DNA of 64,000 nt. It comes from Jaapia argillacea MUCL 33604. Its lineage: Eukaryota; Basidiomycota; Agaricomycetes; Jaapiales; Jaapiaceae. The stretch covers positions 983,142 to 1,047,141 of the forward strand of contig KL197711.1 in assembly GCA_000697665.1 (NCBI GenBank), given 5' to 3'. Made by a program: the position numbers and the translations under genes. Each line of letters opens with the position of its first letter. Positions within the stretch are counted from its first letter, which is position 1. Positions 48,122 to 58,157 of the stretch are shown here, piece by piece. The notes under the pieces were generated by a model. It did not search any database, was not told the DNA's origin, and saw only the letters and a list, made by a program, of their open reading frames with translations.

Positions 48122-49453
48122 ATGGCGAACAGGCGAACCCTCCCAAATCGACCGGCATCCTCGGAAGGTATGTTCTTCTCACGCTACGCGATTCACTCTT
48201 GTCAACGCCGGACGATACAGAACTTGAGTGTTGGTCTCACGCAAAGGCATCTCTGAAAGCGCTGTCGGATATTTGTGAAAATCCCTCCAGTTTTGAAACA
48301 TTTGGCCGTGTAAACAGACTAATATCCGCTTGGCCAACCGACGATACACTTCCCGCTGAGGGAATTGATGGCGTCAAATCCGTGTACAAGAAACTTGCCT
48401 CCGCACTGGGGGAGGTGAAGTCCTTGGCAGATGCAGAGGCCAAGTATGATTTTTCTAGCACCTGATCTGAAATTTGTGTGGTGACTTTCTCGATCCTAGG
48501 GCTATCGACGACGTTATAGAAAGTCTCGGAGTGCTGATAGCCTTGAGAAAAGCGTCTGAATCCATTCCTCTCGGTACGTAAATAGCTCAAATACTCACTG
48601 TGAATCACGACGAACACCCCGAGTAGAGAAGCGACCTAAACGGCCTCGAGGTCACTCGCCGTCTACAGCCGCGCCCTCAGGTGCTGGCACACCGACACCA
48701 TCCGTTGTTCGTAATGTTTCTATTACTCTCCCGGCACGCGCATCTGCGGGCCCCAGTTCTTCTGTCCCATTCTCTCGTGATCCAAAGGCCCGAAGAGAAG
48801 CTCTGGCCAAACAATTACCGCTGCAGGAAGGGAGAAATGTTGCGTTTCACCCTCCCCCGCACGGCGCTAAACCTGGAGAGACTTCGAATGGCGATGGAGA
48901 CGATAATGCTTGGATACTGGCGGTCATAATGAAATGTATCAACCAAGACAAGAACAGGTGTGTTCAAGGATATTCATCCAGACAGTCACCCGTTAACTGT
49001 AATTCCTTCAAGATATGAAGTCCGAGATGCTGAACCCCAAGACGACGGACAGCCTGGACAGTAAGTGGATACGTCCAATTACGCTCCTTCCTTGATTCCC
49101 TGACCGATTTTGATCATAGATGTTACAACACTACCCTCCGCGCAATTATACCACTTCCAGATCCCAAGGCAAGCCCGGATAGCCCAGCACATCTCAATGC
49201 ATACCAAGAATTTCCCGCGGGTGCCACTGTGATGGCACTTTATCCTGATACAAGTTGTTTCTACAAGGCCGAGGTGATCGTGTCTTTTCGTGAGATGCCT
49301 TTGGTAAGTCCTCAACAATTGTGCCAGAATCAAATCTGATATGAAATGCAGGCGGCTTCTGGCATGCCTCAGTACAAGTTAAAGTTTGAGGATGATGACG
49401 ACCAGGAGCATCCCGTCTACGCCCACTTGGTTACTGCGTGGCCTGGTCCCTGA
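48122..49453 (+). CDS. SGF29: SAGA-associated factor 29 (tandem Tudor)
   Basis: The start is MANRRTLPNRPASSE at 48122, then a 53-nt intron (48168-48220) to ELECWSHAKASLKALSDI, and onwards through a coiled N-terminal half, SVYKKLASALGEVKSL. A basic Pro-rich linker leads to the SGF29 C-terminal domain: GREVAF-like GRNVAFHPPPHGA, NAWILAVIMKCINQDKNRYE, DPKASPDSPAHLNAYQEFPA, ATVMALYPDTSCFYKAEVI and KLKFEDDDDQEHPVYAHLV. The aromatic cage residues typical of the tandem Tudor fold (YxDTSxFYxA and the second FEDD turn) are visible. SGF29 reads H3K4me2/3 and anchors the SAGA acetyltransferase. About 345 aa, near family length. The longer frame read through the first intron was rejected because it lacks a sensible start. 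Confidence 0.9.
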
Positions 49454-49614
49454 TAGGTAGTTCAATTGTCGTCGACTATACGTAGATTAGCTCTACTATT
49501 GGTTCATTTTCCCTTGAGGCAACAAGTATACTAGCGGAGGATGCGAAACGTTCGTCATCTGCATCTCAGTCCAAAGTCCCGCACAGGGGCTATTACTATA
49601 CTTGGTAATTACGA

Positions 49615-49627
49615 GAAGTTTCCGGAA
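49615..49627 (+). promoter_or_regulatory. Heat-shock element 1 of the HSP20 gene
   Basis: GAAgtTTCcgGAA is a perfect three-unit heat-shock element (alternating nGAAn/nTTCn with 2-nt gaps), 210 bp before the HSP20 start codon. It is the expected binding site of trimeric Hsf1. Confidence 0.85.
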
Positions 49628-49692
49628 GTTGCCGTGCAGCAAGACATCACGCTCTCCTCGACAAAGTTCCTCCAAGACCACTTGAACTATGT

Positions 49693-49710
49693 TTCCGGAC
49701 TGTTCTCGAC
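49693..49710 (+). promoter_or_regulatory. Heat-shock element 2 of the HSP20 gene
   Basis: TTCcgGACtgTTCtcGAC gives four alternating units with correct spacing, two of them with the third base changed. With the upstream perfect element it makes a two-site Hsf1 promoter. Confidence 0.75.
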
Positions 49711-49746
49711 GTTGCTCAAATGGAAAAATCTTGGACCGGACGAACA

Positions 49747-49753
49747 TATATAA
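49747..49753 (+). promoter_or_regulatory. TATA box of the HSP20 gene
   Basis: TATATAA lies 84 bp before the start codon and 37 bp after the second heat-shock element, the classic layout of a strongly inducible fungal promoter. Confidence 0.8.
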
Positions 49754-49836
49754 GGAGGGGAAATTCCTCTCAAAACACTCCAAAATCCTCTCATCATACT
49801 CATTCTCCGAGTCCACCTTAAACCGTTAACCTCGAT

Positions 49837-50463
49837 ATGTCTCTTGCTCGTCAATTCTTCCGCGAATTCCGACCTCTCTTCCGTATGTTGGAGGAGCCTA
49901 TTGGACGTTCGCCATCGTACCTCGGCTTACCGACTCGTTCCCTCCTGCAAGACCCATTTTTCACGTCACCTGCCTCCTTGAGACCTGCAGTTGATGTGTC
50001 GGAGGAGGGTAACAACTATGTGGTCGAGGCGGAGCTCCCGGGGGTGAAGAAAGAGAATGTAGAAGTCCGGATCGGTGATGGTGGTCGAAGTGTTTTAATC
50101 GAGGGGAAGATCTTCAGTCGCAAAGGCGGTGAACCGAGACCGGTTGAGGGCGAGACCGTGGCTACATCAGCTGGGAATGCCGCAGAAGGAGCTGCAGAAG
50201 GTGGGTAGTTATCGTCAATCGTGGACTACCATTAGACTAACACGGCGGTTGTAGGTTCCAGTGCTGTTGCAAAGGCCGACCAGACCTCAACAGCCATCTC
50301 CACAGAACGCGAGTTCTCCGGCACATCGACCTTTACTCGCACTGTTTGGCTACCTCGTCCCGTCGACAGCAGCAAAGTATCAGCCAAGCTTTCGCATGGC
50401 ATCCTGACCGTGACCATCCCCAAAGCTGAGGACGCGGCGAGCGTGAAGATCCAGGTCGACTAA
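49837..50463 (+). CDS. Small heat-shock protein (HSP20 / alpha-crystallin)
   Basis: Two exons joined by a short intron (about 50204-50254) encode roughly 190 aa. The N-terminus MSLARQFFREFRPLFRMLEE is typical of fungal Hsp16-like proteins. The alpha-crystallin domain begins RPAVDVSEEGNNYVVEAELP, then GVKKENVEVRIGDGGRSVLI. After a loop insertion rich in Gly/Ala (SAGNAAEGAAEGSSAV) it continues FTRTVWLPRPVDSSKVSAKL and SHGILTVTIPKAED. These ATP-independent chaperones hold unfolding proteins as oligomers. The C-terminal IxI/V anchor may be VKIQVD. The intron falls in the loop, unlike many family members, which lack introns. Upstream heat-shock elements and TATA box support stress induction. Confidence 0.95.
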
Positions 50464-50865
50464 AGTCACCCTGTGAATCGATTCTGCGTCGAATGATTAT
50501 AATGGGGATATATCAATCTTTTGTTCCATGTAGTGTATCGATACCGTCATTTGTGTTTGTAGTCCTAGTCTTTTCCAATAGTATAAAACAACCCCACCTC
50601 CTCTGCTGAAGTTATGGTAAACTGGATCATGAACACATTCCGACTTAGGCTGCGGTGAGTGTAAATAACGAGAGTGTTGCGTCGTGTCAGACGGAAACCA
50701 CCCTCCTCGAGCCCAACCGTTCCCGTAGGTTCGAGCCAGCCTTGCCCGATACACCTTTCCAGGCTCCACCCAAAAACGAACACTGACTGCGTGTTCCTCA
50801 CACCACACCACACCCCCTCCTCCAACTAAGTACCCACCCTCACACCAGTCTCCGCGAGTTCCTTC
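50464..50865 (+). other. Intergenic, no gene seen
   Basis: 402 bp between HSP20 and the histone-fold gene. The right side is C-rich (caccacaccacaccccctcc), a common pyrimidine tract before fungal start codons. No gene is supported. Confidence 0.5.
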
Positions 50866-52217
50866 ATGGCGTCGCATCCCTCAATCTCAGCAGTCTCGGC
50901 CTTCGACGAGTCCCTTCAGGGTGATTCTATGGACCTTGCGGGCTACGAAACGCAAGAAGAAGACGAAGATGTAGATCAACTTGATTCCGACACCGATGTT
51001 GAGCAAACACCTGCCTCAGGTGGTCCAAGCTCCGCCTCGACAAAAAAACCTCGTTCAAGAAAGTCGGCAGAGCGAAAACCTGGCCACACCCTTCTGCCTG
51101 CCGCACGTGTGGAGAATATCTTGCATGCTGATGGTGAGTCCTCCTTGGATTTCTTGTGTTGAAGAATCTGTCCTCAGCTTCATTTGTTAGGGATGACCGG
51201 TGTTAACATGTCGAAGGAAGCTTTGTTTATGGTATCCATTGCAACCGTTCGTTATTCATTGAACGTGAAGAGTATCGTATTTACTGTCATTCACAGGAGG
51301 AGTTTTTGAAACGTCTTGCGCAAGCTGGCCACCATAGAGCACTTTCTGAACGAAGATCAACCATAACTTATCACGACATGGGTATGTTATCCGAGCATGT
51401 TTCCTGGAGAGGCTTAGACCGTGTTAACTGTCACCTCAAATGTACCAGCAATGGCCGCACAAGAACATCCCCAGTTTGCTCTCCTGCAAGGTGCGCGAGG
51501 TTCTGACTGCCATCTTCCTTGTATTCACCTCGTCCTATAGATGCCATTCCCCTGCCTTTGCCACTGTCTGTCGCTTTAGAACGGCGGTCCGCCAAAGAGA
51601 AGGCAATTCTGGAGGAGGACCCCGCCACATCAAACGCCACACATACCCCACATCTACTCGGACACAATCAGACCCTCGCTGTCAAAGCCAAGTCGAAACC
51701 GAAGCCATCTACTAGCAAGGACAAGGCGAATGGTGTGAGTGCCGTGTCAAAGGAAATCAGGCAGAGGGACAACAAGGGCAGATGGAGTACTGGGGGTTCA
51801 GCCAATGGCGAAACTAGTCAGAGCGGGAGTCCAGGGCCAACCCCCAATGGGACCCCTTCACGGAGATCGAGAGCCACGTCGCGGGAGACAGGACCGGGAT
51901 ATCAACCTCCTATGAATCCTTACCCAATCGCCGAACTTCCTCGATCATCCTTAGGGACTGGCGCTGACGTTGCAAATGGCATCAGCACGCACGGACGGCC
52001 ACCTTCTTGGTCGTCGATGCCTCCCCCCGACCATATCCACGGCTCCCCTGACGAGTCGGACGACGTGGAGCCGAGGTTGGATCAGCGTGGTCAGGGGCCT
52101 TTCGAAGAGAGATGGCCTGGTCAATATACAGGACCAGCTAGTGGATTTCTGGGACTCACCCAGGACCCGGGTAGGACAATCTATTCACAACGACGTGACG
52201 ACCCGCGGCCAAGATAG
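50866..52217 (+). CDS. Histone-fold protein (CBFD/NFYB type, Dpb3/POLE4-like)
   Basis: Five exons splice in phase from ATG 50866 (MASHPSISAVSAFDESLQG) to TAG 52217, about 365 aa. After an acidic N-terminus comes a histone fold: GHTLLPAARVENILHADG, MTGVNMSKEALFMVSIATEE, FLKRLAQAGHHRALSERR and STITYHDMAMAAQEHPQFA. The LPxARVxxIL start and SKEAxxxxSxATExF helix 2 match the H2A-like side of Dpb3/POLE4/CHRAC-15 subunits, which pair with a Dpb4-type partner in DNA polymerase epsilon or ISWI remodellers. The Pro/Ser-rich tail of about 200 residues is longer than in yeast Dpb3. An NF-YC or NC2-alpha relation is less likely but not excluded; the partner gene is not in this window. Confidence 0.75.
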
Positions 52218-52776
52218 TACAGAGTCGGATCAGATATTGTGCCTCATTCGCGCAATATGTTGACAGGAATCAATTTCTTTGTCCAGATTGGAACCTAGAT
52301 GTGAATTGGAGGTGTTGGAGTGGGTGTATCATACGTCCGAAACAAAATTCGTTGGTTCTCGTGCGCAGAGATTGATGACCGTAAGGTGTTTCTTTCTCAG
52401 ATGCCGCGATGTTTGCATGCGCTGAGGGAGTGAGAGATAAGTCGCCGTGTGAAGAGTCGAGGCCCCATCTATTTGTCTGCGTTGCGTTGGTTTGTACAGC
52501 AGCGTAGCGCCAACCGCGAGGCACGTTCGAGTATCCGCCCATTAACTGCGGTATATATACGTGGCTCTTTGGACCTGTCACTCTATTCTCCTGCCAGCGA
52601 ACCACTTCGTTCCAAGCATACTACTTACTTGAGCTTCTTCGCCACTAAACCACGCGGTACGACCCATCATTCTCTTATCTTATCTGCGCTGATCCGTTTG
52701 CCCCTTTCGATCATAGGCGTCAGAGTTTGGAGTGTAACGTTCATCCATCACGATATCAAGCAGAAGAACTTCCTGC
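52218..52776 (+). other. Promoter and 5' leader of the 2OG oxygenase gene
   Basis: The interval contains a TATATATA at 52552-52559 and, 100 bp further on, a well-formed intron-like segment (GTACGA at 52657 to CATAG at 52716, 60 nt). This fits a spliced 5' untranslated leader for the gene starting at 52777. No ORF is supported. Confidence 0.5.
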
Positions 52777-54304
52777 ATGGCGAACTCTGCCGCGCACGCA
52801 TACAAGCTCACTTCTCTCCCTATCATCAGCATAGCTCCTTACCTCCATCCACATGACGGAAAAGGGAGGTTGAGCACTGCTGCAGCAATACACGCCGCAT
52901 GCCTCGACTATGGTTTCTTCTACCTCGACATCTCTTGTTTCATCGACCCTTCTGAGCCGGAAGAGTTGACTCGGCTAGCGAGGGAGTTTTTTACGTTGCC
53001 TCAGGCGGAGAAGGATAAGATCTCGCTGAGGAATGAGGATAACGCTCGTGGTACGTTTCTTCGCCATCGCCATTTCTCGGTTTGATCTTGGAGCTTACAC
53101 CGTGGAAGGATACGCCAAGTTGAAAGAGAATGTGACAAATGGACTACCAGACAATCACGAGGGTATCGACTATTTCCGACCTGTTGAAGAGCCGGATAAG
53201 TCGAAGCCACTTTGGGGGGAAAACCAATGGCCGGACGTCCCCGGGTTCAGAGAGAAATACGAGAAGTGGGTTGAGAAGATGAAGGAGCTAGGAATGATGG
53301 TCATGGAAGCGTATGGGTATCTCTTGTTTCCAATCCACCCGTACTGATTGGCTCCTTTCACAGCATGGCCGTCGGGTTGGGTCTTACTCCCGAAGAGTGG
53401 GATGAGCTCCACGTACAAGTGGATGATCCTTTCTGGGTGATGCGAGTTATAGGTATGTCGGTTGGCTCTCCCGAGGAATAAATCTTATCCGTTGGCATAG
53501 GGTATCCCCCGCTTCCCAGTGAGGATGAAGGGCTATCATGTGGTGCACACAAGTAACTCCGTTCACATCTAATCGCTAGTTGCCGATCTGATTCCAGTTT
53601 TTTTCTAGAGATTATGGCTGCTTGACGTGAGTTGTGTCATCCCCGAATCTACCAGAGTCCAGATCAACGCGATGTTTAGCTTCTTGTATCAAGACCCTAC
53701 CAAGAACGCACTGGAGGTGCTCTTGACGAATCCAGGGTCGGTTGTTAAAGATGACGACGGATGGCGAAACGAAGGTGAAGATTACGTCGAGGAGGGGGGT
53801 GTATGGATCAATGCCGATCCTGTACCCGGATGTGTTGTTTGCAATATTGGTGAAAGTAAGCCCTGCTGAAACGCATATTATTTCTCAAATTCACCTCTGT
53901 TTGAAGTGTGGGAGATTTGGACGAATGGATTATACAAGAGTACGCTGCATCGGGTGGTTCATCGAGGGTCAAACTATCGGTATGGTTATAGTTTCCCCTC
54001 GTACGAAGACGCCACTTACAAGTTGATGAAACCGTCCAATGGGATCAGAGTATCGTACGTGTCAATTTTTTTCTGGCGGTCATCCTTCTTGCTCATCTGC
54101 GATTCTCACAGGATCCCCTTCTTTTATGAGCCGAACTTCAATGCACTTGTCAAACCCCTCGAGGGCGCCGTTCGCCTACAGGAAGGGATGACCAGTATTG
54201 CGACGAAGACCAAGGTCATCAAGAAGTACGACCCAGTTGTATACGGCGAGTTCCTCTTGGACAAGGTCAGCAATAACTTTTCGAAATATCCGGAGTCGTA
54301 CTAG
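52777..54304 (+). CDS. 2-oxoglutarate/Fe(II) oxygenase, isopenicillin N synthase-like
   Basis: Seven or eight exons join into about 360 aa starting MANSAAHAYKLTSLPIISIA. The N-terminal DIOX block includes AAAIHAACLDYGFFYLDIS, LTRLAREFFTLPQAEKDKI and DNHEGIDYFRPVEEPDKSKP. The jelly-roll core contains PPLPSEDEGLSCGAHKDYG, the HxD of the iron site, then CLTFLYQDPTKNALEVLL, VWINADPVPGCVVCNIGE and YKSTLHRVVHRGSNYRIPFF, which supplies the distal His and the RxP-type 2-oxoglutarate Arg. All three iron ligands and the Arg are present, so it should be active. Fungal members serve secondary metabolism or unknown hydroxylations; no biosynthetic cluster surrounds it, so the substrate cannot be guessed. 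TATA box and spliced leader lie upstream. Confidence 0.88.
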
Positions 54305-54540
54305 AAGAGTGCCATGCGTGTTCGGAGTTTGGTGTCATGTAATACTTGTTGGAATATCTTACTTGCTGTCAATATGTAACTACTTAGTATGTTGTTTACG
54401 GAGGAGGTGGGCCGAAACACGAGGCACGTTGAACTCGGACCTGTTGTCGTCTGCCCATGCCACTGCTCAGGTTGCTGTCACACGTCTCGTTCCGTCACTT
54501 CAAGCCCGTGACGTGACAACGATCTCAGATCTAATCAGAA

Positions 54541-56313
54541 ATGACTCTGCTGCCCTTCACCTTCAAGCCCAAAATATTTCTGAATCAGTGCTATCGATCT
54601 CGTCTCATCTCCCCATCTGTTCTATACAGAGCTATGTCGACAACAGTACTATCCAAGTTGCAGTCTCCGTTACGCGACCTCGTTCTTGGTGCAACCCAGG
54701 ATGGGAGTCAGGAATTTGGCAAGTCCGAGAAGGATAAAGCGGAAGTGGCGGAGTGGATTGATAAAGTTGCACAGGGAGATGTCGTGAAACCAGAGTCTTT
54801 GAAAGTATGTGCAGTTGGACCCTCACCTCGTTAATGTCTTAACCCATATATTTTGAGGATCTGGATGTTCAAATTACACCTAGGACATACATCGTTAGCA
54901 ACTACCTGACGGCTGCAGACGTGGCTCTTTACGGTGCTCTCCACCCAGTCCTGGTTAGTTTTTCTCTCTCGAAACGCCTGTCATACCTTCGCTGACCGTA
55001 CTCCAGTCTCAGCTCCAACCCGCTCAGTATCACACCCACCCAGCACTCACACGATACTTTGACCATGTTCAATCTCGCCCATCTGTTCGAAAATCCGCTG
55101 AAGCTCTATCACCAGCTTACTCACTCGTCGCTTTCGATCTCGAGAACACCCCCAAGGCTGAGCGAAAACCAGATCCTCCGAAGAAGAAAGAAAAGGTAGC
55201 GGCTTCCAAGGAAGGTACCCCTGCTCCAGAAGCTGCTCCTGCACCTCCCCCCGCGAAAGATGTTTCTCTGGTGCCAACCCAGACACCCGTTGCTACCGAG
55301 GCAGGAAAGCCACAAAAGAAAGAGAAGGAGTCAGACAAGAAGGACAAGAAGGAGACCGAAAAGAAGGAGAAGAAGGAAGGGGCTGCAAATGAGAAAGGAA
55401 AAAAGAAGGGAGCTGCGTCAGGTACAGCAACACCAGCTGAGGATTCAGGAGAACCTGTTCCCTCTATGATTGATCTGCGAGTTGGCTTGATTGTTGATGG
55501 TGCGTTTTGCTGTGAAATTGTTTCGTATTCAGGGTGCTGATCCAGTTTCGTATCCATATACAGTCGGTAAACATCCAGACGCCGATAGCTTATATGTTGA
55601 GGTATATCGCACACGAGTCTCAGACGCGAATTCCGAAATTGATTGTGATCTGCAGCAAATTGACTTTGGGGAGGAGACAGGTCCTCGAACAGTTGTCTCT
55701 GGTCTTGTGAACTACATCCCAATAGAAGAGATGCGAAACCGGCTGCTGGTTGGCGTCGTAAGTGCTCATCTGTATCAGCCTGAGACATCGCCCTTACCTT
55801 TGGGATCATAGTGTAATCTCAAACCGGCTAACATGCGAGGCGTCAAGAGCTTTGCTATGGTTCTTGCGGTAGAATGTTCATGTTCCCATTTCTGATCACC
55901 ATCTGAAACCTCGTTGACAGGCGACGTCGAAGGAAGGCAAGGAGGGAGGAATTGAGCTGATCAAACCCCCTCCAGGCTCAAAACCTGGCGATAAGGTGTA
56001 TTTTGAAGGTTCAGAATTTGAGAGTTCGTTACCCCTTTATTAGTCAAATTGTGCCACTCTGATGAACTTCCTCTCAGATGCCACCCCTTTGTCGCAGCTG
56101 AATCCAAAGAAAAAGATTTTTGAAACTATTCAACCAGGTTCGTGTCGATCCGCATATATTTCCACTCCACTCTCATCCAAATTAACAGGATTCACCACAT
56201 TGGAAACTCGAGAGGCGGCATGGATTAATCCTGCGACGAAGAGCATACACCGAATTCGTACAAAGAATGGGATCTGTCTGGCTCCTACATTTGTCGGAGC
56301 ATCACTGTCGTAG
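54541..56313 (+). CDS. ARC1: ARC1-type tRNA-binding cofactor (AIMP1/EMAP-II domain)
   Basis: The conserved protein begins [19 protein letters not shown] at 54634; an in-frame ATG at 54541 adds 31 residues. A GST-like N-terminal domain ([32 protein letters not shown]) is followed by a Lys-rich linker. The C-terminal OB-fold tRNA-binding domain reads [60 protein letters not shown] and [19 protein letters not shown]. In yeast Arc1 holds methionyl- and glutamyl-tRNA synthetases and raises their tRNA affinity. About 400 aa across some nine exons, all junctions in phase. The upstream extension is basic with no acidic residue ([20 protein letters not shown]), which resembles a mitochondrial presequence. 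Confidence 0.92.
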
Positions 56314-56521
56314 ATGGCGCCAATAGATGCCCAGGAGAAATGCATTACAATGGACGCATGAAACGGGCAAGATTACGCATATTCCGGCGGCGTGTATGAT
56401 GAACGTTCCCTAGCGCGGGATGATTTAACAACAAAGAGGTACGCTGAGACGAAACAAAACGGTCCGAAAAATTGTTCCATCATTACAGATAAGATGGGCC
56501 CATGACCAACAACTGCGGCGA

Positions 56522-57398
56522 TTAGAAAAGCGCGTGTAAGAAATCATCGCTACCAGCGAACATCATTCCTGTTGGGAGGGTGGGCCATGGTAGGAAATAA
56601 GTCTCGTTATCCCCAAGCCTTGATTGTGCTGGGGTGTCCGTGGTCCACCACTCCTCGAGTTGATGTACACCGTTGCCGTCACGAGAGCCTCCGGGAGAGT
56701 CGTCGGTCAAGAGGGGCCATTCGGCGCTATTTGGACCGTGAGGTGACAAGCTCTGACGCAGGTGTGTTTGTTGGTCATCTCCGTCGCATTCGGATGAGGT
56801 TGGGTGCAATGGCTGTCTTGAGGACGTCGAAGGGCTATGAGGCTGCAACGGAGAAGAGGTCGATTCCATGAAACCAGAAGAGGTGGATGTTGCACACCTT
56901 TTCCACCCCACCCTTCGATCCAAAGGAAACACTCCTAAAGGAAACACTTCTTGTTTCCTTCTTGGTTCGAGGACAGAACTTATAATGTGGAAAGATTTTG
57001 CTGTGAGCGGCTGCCATCATGGTTGCCGCTTCCTTCCACGGGGCCTTTTCCGAATCACTCATATGTCTCCAGATAGCCTGGGCATCAGCGGGGGGGACAA
57101 AAGCAACCGTTTTGAATATCATGAACATGTTGGGTGGTCGCGGCACCCATGCCGAGGTGGCGTTCTTGGCGCGATTTTTGAGGTATATCCTCTTTCGTTG
57201 TCGGATCCAGGGATTGTCTTCGTTCTTGATAACAACGTCGTCATCGAAAGCCCAAGATCGTTGAATCCGCTGGCACGGTTCGGACGCGATGATTTCTAAA
57301 GGTGAATGGTAACGCGTAATAATACGTTGCAGGTGCAAGAGCAGAGCGCCCTCGAGGGGAGGTCGGGTATCCAGAGTCGAGTAGTAGGATGTAGCCAT
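56522..57398 (-). CDS. HMG-box transcription factor (MATA_HMG type)
   Basis: The ATG at 57398 opens MATSYYSTLDTRPPLEGALL. Near residues 85-150 the HMG box reads VPRPPNMFMIFKTVAF, IWRHMSDSEKAPWKEAA and HSKIFPHYKFCPRTKK, close to the sequence-specific boxes of fungal mating-type and Ste11-like regulators (RPPNAFMIF...W...EK..W...A...H...P.YK). The loop between helices 1 and 2 is about ten residues shorter than usual. A downstream frame to 56522 has an acidic and hydrophobic C-terminus (FAGSDDFLHALF) typical of an activation tail. It must be joined by an intron near 56900-56960, but I could not fix the phase; a competing frame ends at 56707. A TATA box lies 83 bp upstream. It is not beside other mating-type genes, so a developmental regulator is the safer label. 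Confidence 0.75.
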
Positions 57399-57480
57399 AG
57401 GTATCGACACGAAAGTAGATGTGACGTGGATGAGAGGGAAGTGGAAGCGATGGGTTGAATAGACGGATTGGGTTGAAGGT

Positions 57481-57487
57481 TTTTATA
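57481..57487 (-). promoter_or_regulatory. TATA box of the HMG-box gene
   Basis: TATAAAA on the minus strand lies 83 bp before the start codon at 57398, the expected spacing. Confidence 0.6.
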
Positions 57488-58157
57488 CAAAAACTGCGTC
57501 GCCACCGAGTGAATTCAGAACTTCAGACTTGCCGTCAAGCAAACTAGAATGCTAAACGGCGACCACAAACAAAGCGGACAACACGTGTCTCAAAGCAATC
57601 CATGACACGGGAACACTGAGAGAAGACCCAATAGGATGCAGTGCTCACGCTGTACGCTGTACGGCCCCCAACGAATGGAACTCTGGAAGAAAAACTGATG
57701 TGGCGAGACAGGGATCAGTGCAAAGCATGTTGGTGGAATCTGGGTGCTTGAGGAGAGCAGACGCGGTTGCAACTCAGAACTGCAGAGCCGGTTTGCAAGG
57801 TTGTCACAGAAAGAAAATAGGAACAATGTCTTGAAGCGGAAATTTCGAAGAATCGCGTGAGTAGCTTGGAGTTTATCAGGGAATAGGCATCGTCAAGGCC
57901 TCACATGAGATGCAACAATGCTCGAGACTAGTGCAAGGTCCGATCAACGATATTTGTTTCAATCTGAGGGAGGGACGGAGGCTTAGGAGAAACCCAAGGA
58001 CAAAGGAAATGACGGGAAACGTACTGCAATCGAAGCTCCAGTCAGCCTCCAAAAACAACACCTCTTCAGCACAGCTTCCGCGGCCACGTCCACCGACAGC
58101 CCCAGCTTCTACGACATCAAGCGACCAAATCGGTGAAGCAGATGCTACCCGTCCCGA
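57488..58157. other. Intergenic, no gene seen
   Basis: The interval separates the HMG gene's promoter from the stop codon of the methyltransferase, both on the minus strand. It should hold upstream regulatory DNA of the HMG factor. Short ORFs on both strands lack motifs. Confidence 0.5.

Noticed and set aside
50725-50745. tRNA gene suggested by a B-box-like ggttcgagcc
   Set aside because: No A-box lies at the right distance upstream and no cloverleaf arms can be formed.
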